The translations under genes were made by a program, and so were the position numbers. Positions 37,585 through 46,481 of a DNA stretch of 64,000 bases are shown piece after piece. Location of the stretch: NCBI GenBank assembly GCA_964467455.1, contig CAYXQJ010000003.1:124001-188000 (forward strand), read 5' to 3'. This DNA comes from OLB6 sp964467455. GTDB lineage: Bacteria > Bacteroidota > Ignavibacteria > Kapaibacteriales > Kapaibacteriaceae. A model generated the notes under the pieces. The model did not search any database. It was not told the DNA's origin and worked only from the letters and a program-made list of their open reading frames with translations. Position 1 is the stretch's first letter. The number at the start of each line of letters is the position of its first letter.

Positions 37585-39159
37585 ATGTCCGACGTCCAGA
37601 CAAACGACCAGCAAGAGAACCTTCAGGAGAACTTGCAGGAGAACTTGCAGGAGAACCTTCAGGAGAACCCTCAGGAGAACTTGCAGGAGAACGCTGCACC
37701 TACTGCGGAAGCACCTACTGCGGAAGCACCTACTGCAACAGAACCTACTGCGGAAGCACTTGCTGCGGAAGCACCTACGGCTTCAGCCCCTACTGCGGAA
37801 GCACCTACTGCGGGCTCCGTGGTCACGATCACACCGGAAGAGTTTGCTGCTGCCCAAGAGGCAGAGAAGGCCCGCCGCGAAGAAGAACGCAAGCGCAAGG
37901 AAGAAGAACGCAAGCTGCGTGATGCTGCCTTTGAGACCTTGGCGAAGTACAAGGAAGAAGGCACGGCGTTCGAGGTTGAGGTCAAAGAACGCGTCAAGGG
38001 TGGCCTGCGCGGCGACTTCGGCTCGCTTCGTGTCTTCCTGCCCGCATCACACTTCGGTATGCGCAAGAATGTCCCTGAAGAAGAATTGAATCAAGCCATC
38101 GGCCAGACATATCGCGTGAAGGTGCACGAGCTGCAGTCGGATGATGCGGGATATAAGTCGGCTGTGGTGACGCGCCGCGACATTTTGCTGGATGAATTCT
38201 GGGGCGGACTCGAGAAGGGCGCGACGTTTGAAGGCGTCGTGACATCGGTCACCACATTCGGTGCCTTTGTGAATATCGGCGGCATCGAAGGCCTTGTCCA
38301 CGTTTCGCGTCTGTCGCGCTCGCGCATTGAAGATCCAACCGCTGTCGTCAAGAAGGGCGACAAGATGATGGTGACGGTCGTGGAAGCCGACCGCGAAAAG
38401 CGCAAGCTGTCCCTGAGTCACAAAGAACACGAAGCTGATCCGTGGGCGAATGTTGAAGCCCAATTCCCGGCCGGCACACGCGTAAAGGGCACGGTCAAGC
38501 GCATCACCGACTTCGGCGCCTACGTTCAAGTGGCTCCGAAGATCGAAGGCCTTCTTCGCATCAGCGAGTTGTCGTGGACAAAGCGCATCAAGCACCCATC
38601 CGATATCGTGAGCGTTGATCAAGAGATCGAAGTCGAGATCCTCTCGGCAAATGCCGCCAAGCACCAACTGGCGCTCGGCTACAAGCAGGTACTGCCGAAT
38701 CCGTGGCTCACGATCGCCGAATCACTGCCGGTAGGAACAGAGACATCCGGGGCTGTCCAGCAGACGACGGCTCAAGGCGCCGTTGTGCGCATCAACGATA
38801 CCTTCGATGGCTTCATGCCCCGCAGCAAAATGGTCAACGCCGGACGCGGCAAGAAAGTTGAACTCAACGCCGGCGACGAGATCCCATGCGTTGTTGTAGA
38901 TCTCAACCCCGCTGCAGCGTCGTTGATCCTGGCGATGAAGAACGAAGACGGCACGATCGCCGGCGGCGGCGACGCAGACCGTTCCGAAGGCGGTTATCGC
39001 GAAGGCGGCTATCGCGAGGGCGGTCATCGCGAAGGCGGACGCCGGGAACGGGATCGCTCCCATGAAGGGTCGAGCCATCACGAGCACGCGCCGACCGGCG
39101 CAGCCGTGACACTGGGCGACATGCTTCGCGATCTCGACAAATCGAAGCTCAACGGTTGA
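37585..39159 (+). CDS. rpsA: Ribosomal protein S1-like, multiple S1 domains
   Basis: This 524-aa protein has three clear S1 RNA-binding repeats (about 205-285, 290-370 and 375-455) preceded by a degenerate one (about 125-200). Typical lines are TFEGVVTSVTTFGAFVNIGG and RVKGTVKRITDFGAYVQVAP. S1 helps load mRNAs on the 30S subunit. It has fewer repeats than the six in E. coli S1. The first 75 residues are low-complexity: NLQE repeats (12-bp units) and APTAE repeats (15-bp units). The C-terminus has an RNA-binding-like tail of YREGG repeats. The abundance of genes without Shine-Dalgarno in this window makes S1 of particular interest. Confidence 0.9.
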   Translation: MSDVQTNDQQENLQENLQENLQENLQENPQENLQENAAPTAEAPTAEAPTATEPTAEALAAEAPTASAPTAEAPTAGSVVTITPEEFAAAQEAEKARREEERKRKEEERKLRDAAFETLAKYKEEGTAFEVEVKERVKGGLRGDFGSLRVFLPASHFGMRKNVPEEELNQAIGQTYRVKVHELQSDDAGYKSAVVTRRDILLDEFWGGLEKGATFEGVVTSVTTFGAFVNIGGIEGLVHVSRLSRSRIEDPTAVVKKGDKMMVTVVEADREKRKLSLSHKEHEADPWANVEAQFPAGTRVKGTVKRITDFGAYVQVAPKIEGLLRISELSWTKRIKHPSDIVSVDQEIEVEILSANAAKHQLALGYKQVLPNPWLTIAESLPVGTETSGAVQQTTAQGAVVRINDTFDGFMPRSKMVNAGRGKKVELNAGDEIPCVVVDLNPAAASLILAMKNEDGTIAGGGDADRSEGGYREGGYREGGHREGGRRERDRSHEGSSHHEHAPTGAAVTLGDMLRDLDKSKLNG

Positions 39160-39167
39160 TCCATCCC

Positions 39168-39929
39168 ATGCGTTGGCGGCAAGCCGGTATCCTTGCACTT
39201 CTCTTGATCGGGCCGATGGCAACATCGGCCCGTTCCCAATCGCGTGAAAGCGTGGTGGTGCAGCCACGCGTCCTTTCTCCCAAAGAATACCTGATGACCG
39301 ACTCGACCAGATCGGGCGGGCGGTATAACCTTCCGGGTGAAGTAAGTACGTCGTTCACACCGGATCAAGACAGTGCCTACGCACTTGAACTGGCGGCAGC
39401 GGCAAGTTCTCACGCGCGATTCCTCTATCACACCCATCAGATCTCGGAGCTGCTCCGGATGTCCGAGGCCTTCGTTCGTCCTCCGACCCTGTGGGAGAGC
39501 ATCAACCGCATGATGGATATTCCGGCGGAAATGCTCGCCCCCTCTCCGCAAGAGGTCACACAATACCAGTTGAATATTGCCCGCTCTCAATATGTGCCTG
39601 GTGTGCTGATGTTCCCGATGGGACAAGGCAACCTGCAGGTAGGGCTGAGCGATATCGCCCGCGTGTTCGGGATGACCGAAGATGTGTCGCCGAACATTCG
39701 ATACGCCGTCGATCAGACGATCGAGGTCACGGTGGTGATCTATTCGTCGAGCGCCGTACGGATCGCGACCTTGTACAACGGGATCCAACCGCCCGGAGCA
39801 TATGAGGTGGTCTGGAACGGTCTGACCGATAACAACACGCCCGCGCCGAAAGGCGACTATGTGGCCGAAGTGCAGTTGGGCGACCAGCGCGTGTCAAGAA
39901 AACGCATCGTTTGGCCGCCGACGAAGTAA
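39168..39929 (+). CDS. Exported protein with a C-terminal FlgD-like Ig domain
   Basis: This 253-aa protein has a signal peptide (MRWRQAGILALLLIGPMATSA). The C-terminal 70 residues resemble FlgD Ig-like domains often found at the end of secreted Bacteroidetes/Chlorobi proteins: VRIATLYNGIQPPGAYEVVW and GLTDNNTPAPKGDYVAEVQL. The middle (about 60-170) is helical and of unknown function. ATG 39168 was chosen; a TTG at 39156 overlapping the rpsA stop would add four residues. It lies between rpsA and the subtilase gene on the same strand. Confidence 0.75.
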   Translation: MRWRQAGILALLLIGPMATSARSQSRESVVVQPRVLSPKEYLMTDSTRSGGRYNLPGEVSTSFTPDQDSAYALELAAAASSHARFLYHTHQISELLRMSEAFVRPPTLWESINRMMDIPAEMLAPSPQEVTQYQLNIARSQYVPGVLMFPMGQGNLQVGLSDIARVFGMTEDVSPNIRYAVDQTIEVTVVIYSSSAVRIATLYNGIQPPGAYEVVWNGLTDNNTPAPKGDYVAEVQLGDQRVSRKRIVWPPTK

Positions 39930-39962
39930 CTTCGTCATGGTTCCGTCGGTCTTGCCCTACGC

Positions 39963-42842
39963 ATGAAACACGCAATACTTCTTTCTTTACTCCTGACCGC
40001 AGTGTGTGCTGCCGTCGGACAACGTGCCGTTGTTCCCAATACGATCGTCGTTCGACTCGCCAACGACCATCCGGACCTTCCGTCGTGGCTCACGAACGAC
40101 CGAACGGGCGAGATCCCTTCCCTGCGCACGATCCTCGGTCCTCACCGCACCCATGGCTTCGTAAGCTCGGCTACACTCAAGGCCGTGACGAAGGCACGAC
40201 GAGGTAAGGACGAGTCGACACTCCTTGAACAGACACTTAGACCGATCGAGCGGATCGTGGTGATCACCACTGACCAGACGATCGACCCGTTGATGTTGAG
40301 CCGCAAGATCTCGGCCATGAACGGGATCGAATACGCCGAACCCATGCCCGTACACGAGATCATCGGCGTGCCGAACGATCCGGGCGTCGCCCAGCAGTAC
40401 TATCTCGCCACCGTAAAGGCCATCGAAGCGTGGGATCTCTTGCCGGATCGTCCGGATGTGATCGTGGGCATCATTGACACAGGCATCGACACGACGCACG
40501 CCGACCTGGGGGCGAATGTGTTTCGTCATGCCGGTGAGATGGGGCAGGACGGACAAGGACGCGACAAGCGAACCAATGGCATCGATGACGACAACAACGG
40601 CTTTATCGACGATTGGTATGGCTGGGACTTTGTCGGCGCTGATGGCAATTCGCCCGACAACACTCCCCTGCCCGGTCATCCACATGGCACGCATGTAGGG
40701 GGCACGGTGGGTGCCATCATCAACAACGAATTTGGCATTGCCGGTGTAGCACAAAAGGTCAAGGTTCTTGCCGTCAAGGTCGGCCGCGACAACGCAAACG
40801 CCCGCAGCGTTGAGAAGACCTCCGACGGCATCTTGTATGCAGCCGCGATGGGAGCGTCCGTTATCAACTGCTCCTTTGGTAGCTCATCACGCTCCTTCGC
40901 CGATCTCGACGTGATCGAAGAAGCTCTCGAACTTGGCGCCTTGGTGGTCGCCGCTGCCGGCAATGATGGACTCGAACAGGGTTTCTATCCGGCGGCACAT
41001 CCACCATGCTTGTCCGTGGCCGCCACCGATGAAGATGACGTGCGTGCCTTCTTCAGCAACTTCCACTCGACCGTGGATGTCTGCGCACCCGGTCAGTCGA
41101 TCTTGTCGACTGTGCCCGGTGGCAAATTCGAATTCTATGACGGCACATCGATGGCCTCTCCCATCGTGGCAGCGATCGCCGCGATGACCAAGCTTGCGAA
41201 TCCATCGCTCACGCCCGATCAACTCCGAGCAGCGGTCAAGGCGAACACTGACAATATCGACACGCTCAATGTCTCCTTCGTTGGTCGCCTCGGCACCGGC
41301 CGCGTCAATGCGTTGTCCGCCGTACAGCGTCAACACAAGAAATTCGCCGAGGTCGCCCACTACTCCATCATCGATGATGATGCCGACAGCATCTTTTCAC
41401 CCGGTGATGAACTCTCGGTCACCCTCAGTGCCGCCAATCTTCTCGACCCTCTCATCAATGGCCGGATCGTGGTCACCACGGCCCCGTCCGACGTGCAACC
41501 CGTCTTCGATGTCTCGACCGCTGACCTTGGTCCAATGCCGACCGGTGATACTGCCGATGCTTCCAACACGATCATCTTCACACTGCCGGACGATGTGCCG
41601 CTCAACGGCACCCTCGCCTTGTTGATCACATTCTATGACGGCGACACGGTCGTCGGTCGCGAGATGATCAATGCAACGGTCAACCCTTCCTTCCGCACAT
41701 TCACCTACAATGATGTCCGCACCACGGTCAACTCCGAAGGCAACATCGGCTATAACGACTATCCGGAGAATCTCCAGGGCGTCGGCTATCGACATCAGAA
41801 CAAACGCTCGATCCTGTTTGAAGGGGGCTTTCTGGTCGGTATCTCTCCCACCTATCTCCCGAATGTTGTCCGCGGCGCTAACACCAGCTATCGCGACTAC
41901 TCCATGGAGGTCGATGAGGTCGTGACCCTTGGCGTGGAGCCAACGACCGGATACTCCGGTGCATTCACCGGATACACCGATGGCAACGACCGCTACAACT
42001 TAGGCCTTCACATCGATCAGCAGGTACTCCAGCCAGCCGTCGACTCGCTACGGTCTACCACCTTTGTGATCTACAACATCACAAACACCGCCGACACAAC
42101 GATCACCGGTCTTCACGCAGCGTTGTTCATGGACTGGGATCTTGGAACAGCCGGTGAAGGTGACGGATGTGCATGGGTACATGATGCCGGACTTGGTGTG
42201 GTGCAGAACACAAAAGACCCTTCGATCCCAACGGTCGGCGTGTCGATGTTGTCGCCGCTCACGATGCACTTCTACGCGCTCGACAATGCCGGCGATGGGA
42301 TGTTGGTGCCAAGTATCTACGACAATTTCTTGCGCGCCGAGAAGTGGATGTTCATGTCAAGCGGCATTGCACGCACCAACTCGCGCATCACCGACGTGTC
42401 GATGATGATCGGCGGTGGACCGTTCACACTTTTGCCGGACTCCACGCAGCAGATCGTCTTTGCCATCAATGCCGATGTGGGCTTTACCGCTTCGATCGAC
42501 CAAATGAAGCGTGCTCGCGCTGCGGCCCAGGCCAATGGATGGAATGCTACAGACTACGTTCCCATCTCGCAGGTCGATCGCATTCTCTATCTCGAAGGAG
42601 GCCCCGCTGTTTCTCCCGGACCGCATCAACTTCGCTTCGAACTAAGCTCTGGTTCACCTGTCACGATCGACATCGTCGACATCATTGGTCGCCCCATCGG
42701 CACCATGGTCGACGAATTGAATCTTACCGCCGGTATTCATGAGCGCGTGATCGACATTCCGTCATCGGCCACGGGTGCGTACTTCATTCGCATGGTCACG
42801 TACTTCGGCACACAAACAATGCCGATCCAGATCGCCCCCTAA
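39963..42842 (+). CDS. Secreted subtilisin-like serine protease with T9SS sorting domain
   Basis: This 959-aa S8 peptidase has a signal peptide (MKHAILLSLLLTAVCAAVG) and a propeptide (about 20-130). The catalytic triad comes in order: Asp in VGIIDTGIDTTHAD (about 172), His in HGTHVGGTVGA (about 240) and Ser in DGTSMASPIVAAI (about 396). A long beta-rich region without recognised domain (about 470-880) follows. The C-terminal 75 residues form a type-A sorting domain (VDIIGRPIGTMVDELNLTAG to MPIQIAP). It probably crosses the outer membrane through T9SS. Its stop is 1 bp from the convergent rlmD stop. Confidence 0.93.
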   Translation: MKHAILLSLLLTAVCAAVGQRAVVPNTIVVRLANDHPDLPSWLTNDRTGEIPSLRTILGPHRTHGFVSSATLKAVTKARRGKDESTLLEQTLRPIERIVVITTDQTIDPLMLSRKISAMNGIEYAEPMPVHEIIGVPNDPGVAQQYYLATVKAIEAWDLLPDRPDVIVGIIDTGIDTTHADLGANVFRHAGEMGQDGQGRDKRTNGIDDDNNGFIDDWYGWDFVGADGNSPDNTPLPGHPHGTHVGGTVGAIINNEFGIAGVAQKVKVLAVKVGRDNANARSVEKTSDGILYAAAMGASVINCSFGSSSRSFADLDVIEEALELGALVVAAAGNDGLEQGFYPAAHPPCLSVAATDEDDVRAFFSNFHSTVDVCAPGQSILSTVPGGKFEFYDGTSMASPIVAAIAAMTKLANPSLTPDQLRAAVKANTDNIDTLNVSFVGRLGTGRVNALSAVQRQHKKFAEVAHYSIIDDDADSIFSPGDELSVTLSAANLLDPLINGRIVVTTAPSDVQPVFDVSTADLGPMPTGDTADASNTIIFTLPDDVPLNGTLALLITFYDGDTVVGREMINATVNPSFRTFTYNDVRTTVNSEGNIGYNDYPENLQGVGYRHQNKRSILFEGGFLVGISPTYLPNVVRGANTSYRDYSMEVDEVVTLGVEPTTGYSGAFTGYTDGNDRYNLGLHIDQQVLQPAVDSLRSTTFVIYNITNTADTTITGLHAALFMDWDLGTAGEGDGCAWVHDAGLGVVQNTKDPSIPTVGVSMLSPLTMHFYALDNAGDGMLVPSIYDNFLRAEKWMFMSSGIARTNSRITDVSMMIGGGPFTLLPDSTQQIVFAINADVGFTASIDQMKRARAAAQANGWNATDYVPISQVDRILYLEGGPAVSPGPHQLRFELSSGSPVTIDIVDIIGRPIGTMVDELNLTAGIHERVIDIPSSATGAYFIRMVTYFGTQTMPIQIAP

Positions 42843-42843
42843 C

Positions 42844-44265
42844 CTAACGGAGGCGGAGTTCTGCGACGGCTTCTACGTGATAGGTCTGTGGGAACATGTC
42901 GACGGGCGTGACCTTGATCACATCGTACTTCTCCGCCAGCATCGCACAATCACGCGCCAACGTGGCCGGGTTGCAACTGACGTAAGAGATCCGCGGCGCT
43001 GCAACGTCCAGAACATGCTGCACCAGCACCGGATGCATACCGGCCCTCGGAGGATCGATCATGACCACATCCGGCTGCATCATCTCCTTCAACATCGAAA
43101 TGGTGGAGGGGGCGTGCAGATCCGCCACATGCAGGTCGACGTTCTGGATTTCGTTTCGCTCGGCGTTGGCTCGTCCGTCAAGGATGGATGATTCCACCAG
43201 TTCAACGCCGATCACGTGTCGTGCGTGCCGGGCTGCGGGCAGGGTCAGTGTCCCTGTGCCACAGTACAAGTCCCACACCACGTCCGACGCCTGCAGATGA
43301 GCGGCTTCCAGTGCTTTGCCGACAAGGTTGGGAAGCTGTTGCGTGTTGGTCTGAAAGAAGGAGAACGGCGAAATGCGGTATTCCACGCCATGTGAGTGTT
43401 CGATCAAATAGCCCGGACCGCGGACATCACGGATCTCGCCGACGGCGACGGGCGACTTAGTTGCGTTCACGGCATGGATGGCCGTTGAACCTTCCGGCAA
43501 TGAACGCACCTGCTCAAGCCACTCAGCAACGAATCGTTGATCATCATCCGTATTCGGATTTGCTGTGATCAAGATCGTCATCACCGCGCCATTCGTCGCA
43601 CTGCTTCTCACCACCAGGTGACGCAAGAATCCAACATGTGCACGTTGATGATAGGCAAGCACCTGATGTTTGGCGGCCAGATCATGTGTTGTCTTCAGGA
43701 CAACGTTACCGACATCACTTTGTAGTATGCAGTGATCGAGATGCCGCACTTTGTCGAACCGGCCCGGCACATGGAGTCCCAGTGCGAACGATGTCTCGAA
43801 CTCCTCACCCGTTGCGATCTCTTCGTTCGTGAGCCAACGCGATGCGCCGAAGGAGAATTCCATCTTGTTCCGATAGCCGTACGGCGACGGTGAGGCGATC
43901 GTCTCAGCGATCTCACCAACGTCCATCTGGCCGATGCGCTGAAACGCATCAACAACGTGCTGGCGCTTCCATCGTGCCTGTTCCGCGTATTCGAAGTGCT
44001 GCCACTTACAGCCGCCGCAGACGCCGAAATGTGGACACGGCGGATCCAGTCTATGCTGTGAGGGGGCGAGCACTTCTACCGTCTCCGCCTCGACATACGA
44101 CTTCTTGGAACGGGTGATGCGTGCCCGAACGAGTTCGCCGGGTAATGCCCCCTTCACAAAATGAACGATGCCGTCAACTCGGCCTACGGAGACACCTTCG
44201 AAGCCGATGGAGTCGATCGTAAGCTCAACAAAGCGGTCCTGCCGCGGTGGTCGTGTTCGTGCCAT
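42844..44265 (-). CDS. rlmD: 23S rRNA (uracil-5-)-methyltransferase, RlmD/TrmA family
   Basis: This 473-aa SAM enzyme has an N-terminal TRAM domain (FVELTIDSIGFEGVSVGRV) and a 4Fe-4S cluster motif with CPHFGVCGGC. The SAM site is WDLYCGTGTLTLPAAR, the catalytic Cys is in YVSCNPATLARD and the general base lies at the C-terminus in VDMFPQTYHVEAVAEL. Members methylate U747 or U1939 of 23S rRNA or U54 of tRNA; position cannot be fixed from sequence. It diverges from corA across a palindromic promoter. Confidence 0.92.
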   Translation of the reverse strand: MARTRPPRQDRFVELTIDSIGFEGVSVGRVDGIVHFVKGALPGELVRARITRSKKSYVEAETVEVLAPSQHRLDPPCPHFGVCGGCKWQHFEYAEQARWKRQHVVDAFQRIGQMDVGEIAETIASPSPYGYRNKMEFSFGASRWLTNEEIATGEEFETSFALGLHVPGRFDKVRHLDHCILQSDVGNVVLKTTHDLAAKHQVLAYHQRAHVGFLRHLVVRSSATNGAVMTILITANPNTDDDQRFVAEWLEQVRSLPEGSTAIHAVNATKSPVAVGEIRDVRGPGYLIEHSHGVEYRISPFSFFQTNTQQLPNLVGKALEAAHLQASDVVWDLYCGTGTLTLPAARHARHVIGVELVESSILDGRANAERNEIQNVDLHVADLHAPSTISMLKEMMQPDVVMIDPPRAGMHPVLVQHVLDVAAPRISYVSCNPATLARDCAMLAEKYDVIKVTPVDMFPQTYHVEAVAELRLR

Positions 44266-44268
44266 TGG

Positions 44269-44289
44269 TAACTTTGAGGCGCAAAGTTA
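44269..44289. promoter_or_regulatory. Palindromic bidirectional promoter for rlmD and corA
   Basis: TAACTTTG (44269-44276, plus) and TAACTTTG on the minus strand (44289-44282) form a perfect inverted repeat with a 5-bp centre. Each half is an exact TAnnTTTG element, the plus one 29 nt before the corA ATG and the minus one 16 nt before the rlmD ATG. The two polymerase sites overlap, so firing may be mutually exclusive. Confidence 0.6.
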
Positions 44290-44305
44290 GGGGTAATCCA
44301 ACGAC

Positions 44306-45328
44306 ATGACGTCTATCACGTGGTATGAGAATGGAGTATTGCGACCGTGTACGGTCGAGCAGCTGTGCGCCATAGCCCCATCGGAGATCCCTCCAACGGC
44401 GATGGTCTGGGTCGATATGGAAGCGCCGTCTGCCGAAGAAGAGCAGCAGATCCTCGCGACCTGGCTTGGCGTGCACGAGTTGGTGATGGACGACATCCGT
44501 CACGCCGCGTCGTCCCAAGAAGAGATCCATCCGCCGAAGGTCGAAGAGTTCGATGACTATCTGTTCCTGATCTTTCACGAGCTGCCCATCCCCGTGCGCT
44601 CACCGGAAGAAGAGATCGGACCGTTCATCCATCGGATCCGCGGTCAGCAGATCAATTTTTTACTTACTGAGCGCCTTATCCTCACGCATCATGCCGTGGC
44701 CTTGCCGAGTGTTGCCGACGTTCAGCGCCAGACGTCGATGAGTCTACTCGCAATTCAACGTGGTCCAGATTATATCACAGCCCTGATCCTCGATAAATGC
44801 GTTGATTCGTTGACGTCGTATAACGACCTTGTTGAGCAACGTATCGAAGAGTTAGAACGACTGGTATTGAAGGGCGAGAGCACGTATACCATCCGCCGTC
44901 TGCTTGACCACAAGAATCGCAATCAAACTGTGCGTCGGCGTCTCGCCATCCATCGCGAAGTTGTCGCCCGCCTTTCTCGCAGCGAATTCAAAGTGATCGG
45001 CGTCGACGAAGGGGTGTACTATCGCAACGTGCTTGACCATCTAAATCATGCCATCGACGAAGTCGACAACATTCGCGAGTCGATCCTGAGTATGATCGAC
45101 CTCTACTTCTCGTTGTCGTCGGCGCGTCTGAATCAGATCATGCGAGTGCTTACCGTGATCAGCACGATCTTCCTGCCGATCACCTTCGTCACCAGCTGGT
45201 ACGGGATGAACTTTCATCACATCCCTGAGTTGGAGTGGGTCTATGGATATCCGTTCGTGGTGTCCTTCATTGCCATCGTTGCCCTGTCCATGATGTACTA
45301 CTTCCGTAAGAGGGGCTGGCTTGGCTAA
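44306..45328 (+). CDS. corA: CorA-family magnesium/cobalt transporter
   Basis: This 340-aa protein has a large acidic cytoplasmic funnel domain and two C-terminal transmembrane helices (LTVISTIFLPITFVTSW and YPFVVSFIAIVALSMMYYF). The signature YGMNF lies between them. CorA pentamers admit Mg2+ with feedback gating. The very C-terminal residues KRGWLG are basic, as in other family members. Its last 8 bp overlap the start of the amidase gene. Confidence 0.94.
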   Translation: MTSITWYENGVLRPCTVEQLCAIAPSEIPPTAMVWVDMEAPSAEEEQQILATWLGVHELVMDDIRHAASSQEEIHPPKVEEFDDYLFLIFHELPIPVRSPEEEIGPFIHRIRGQQINFLLTERLILTHHAVALPSVADVQRQTSMSLLAIQRGPDYITALILDKCVDSLTSYNDLVEQRIEELERLVLKGESTYTIRRLLDHKNRNQTVRRRLAIHREVVARLSRSEFKVIGVDEGVYYRNVLDHLNHAIDEVDNIRESILSMIDLYFSLSSARLNQIMRVLTVISTIFLPITFVTSWYGMNFHHIPELEWVYGYPFVVSFIAIVALSMMYYFRKRGWLG

Positions 45329-46481
45329 ACTCGCCGGCGTCTTGCTGTGGTTCGTGGTCAGTGTTGCCGCCGTCGGTGCGCAAGCACAGGTCATTACGTC
45401 GATCACGTGTGCCACCACGAACGATGCTGCCACCGTGCGGATCACCTGCTCCGAGAAGATCAACGCCTTCCAAAAACCGGAACGTCAGGGTACTGATCTG
45501 ATCATCCGTATCCTCGACGTGACCAAGGCCGATGACGCAACCATCACCCGCTGTGACGATCTCGACATCCGCACGTCGCAGATCCGCAACTTCTTCGTGA
45601 CCCGTGTCAAGGTCACCGAGTTTCGAGGTGATGCCACCATCGCTCGGGAGGGGGCGAATACAGTACTCGTCACGATCCAGCGTAAGTCCGATGAGTCTGA
45701 ACTACCGCCACAACCAAAGAGCGGGGGTGTCATTCCGAGTGAAACGAGGAACGACGAAACGAGGAACGGCAAGTGGTCTTTGGACGTGATCGTGATCGAT
45801 GCCGGGCATGGTGGCAAAGATGCCGGCGCTGAAGGTGTGAACGGCGTCTTTGAAAAGGATGTGACGTTGGCCTTGGCACGAAAGCTCCGGGACCGCATCA
45901 AAGAGCAGTTCCCGTCGACGAAGGTGGTGATGACGCGCGACAGCGATGTGTTCATTGAGTTGTACCGGCGCACGCAGATCGCCAATGAAGCCAAGGGCAA
46001 GCTCTTCATCAGCATCCATTGCAACAGCATGCCCACGAAGCCACATCCGGCCAACGGTTGCGAGACGTACATCCTTCGTCCGGGCCGGAATGACGATGCG
46101 GCGCGTGTGGCGGCACTTGAGAACTCTTCGGTCCGCTTTGAGTCGTCGCAGGACCGCTACAAGGGCATGACCGAAGATCAGTTGATCGTTGCCACGATGG
46201 CACAACGTAGTTTCGTGCGATTCTCGGAGGAGTTGGCCAGCCGGATCCAGAAGAAGGTATCAACCACGACGGGTCTGGCGAACCGCGGCGTCAATCAGGC
46301 GGGCTTCTTTGTGCTCGTTGGCGCTTCGATGCCGAACATCCTCTTTGAAACGGCATTTCTGTCCAACAACAAGGATGCCGCCTACATTTCGTCTACGGCC
46401 GGCCAGAACACCACCGCCAATGCGATGATGGATGCCATCACCGAGTATGCGACGTTCTATGAACGATCGCTCAAACATTGA
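45321..46481 (+). CDS. N-acetylmuramoyl-L-alanine amidase (AmiC type) with AMIN domain
   Basis: This 386-aa periplasmic enzyme cleaves peptide stems from peptidoglycan. The signal peptide (AKLAGVLLWFVVSVAAVGA) starts at a TTG that overlaps the corA stop and is preceded by AGAGGGG. An AMIN domain (about 27-125) precedes the Amidase_3 domain, with zinc ligands in IDAGHGGKDAG, the Glu of VFEKDVTLA, and SIHCNSMP; the catalytic Glu is in NILFETAFLSN. The linker (about 130-152) is encoded by a dispersed repeat element (45728-45766) read in frame, giving SETRNDETRN. Confidence 0.93.
   Translation: MAKLAGVLLWFVVSVAAVGAQAQVITSITCATTNDAATVRITCSEKINAFQKPERQGTDLIIRILDVTKADDATITRCDDLDIRTSQIRNFFVTRVKVTEFRGDATIAREGANTVLVTIQRKSDESELPPQPKSGGVIPSETRNDETRNGKWSLDVIVIDAGHGGKDAGAEGVNGVFEKDVTLALARKLRDRIKEQFPSTKVVMTRDSDVFIELYRRTQIANEAKGKLFISIHCNSMPTKPHPANGCETYILRPGRNDDAARVAALENSSVRFESSQDRYKGMTEDQLIVATMAQRSFVRFSEELASRIQKKVSTTTGLANRGVNQAGFFVLVGASMPNILFETAFLSNNKDAAYISSTAGQNTTANAMMDAITEYATFYERSLKH
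45728..45766. repeat. Dispersed repeat fragment inside the amidase linker
   Basis: ATTCCGAGTGAAACGAGGAA with a partial second copy (GAAACGAGGAA at 45756-45766) matches, from memory, a repeat class commonly seen between genes in many bacteria. It is read in frame between the AMIN and amidase domains. Confidence 0.6.
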
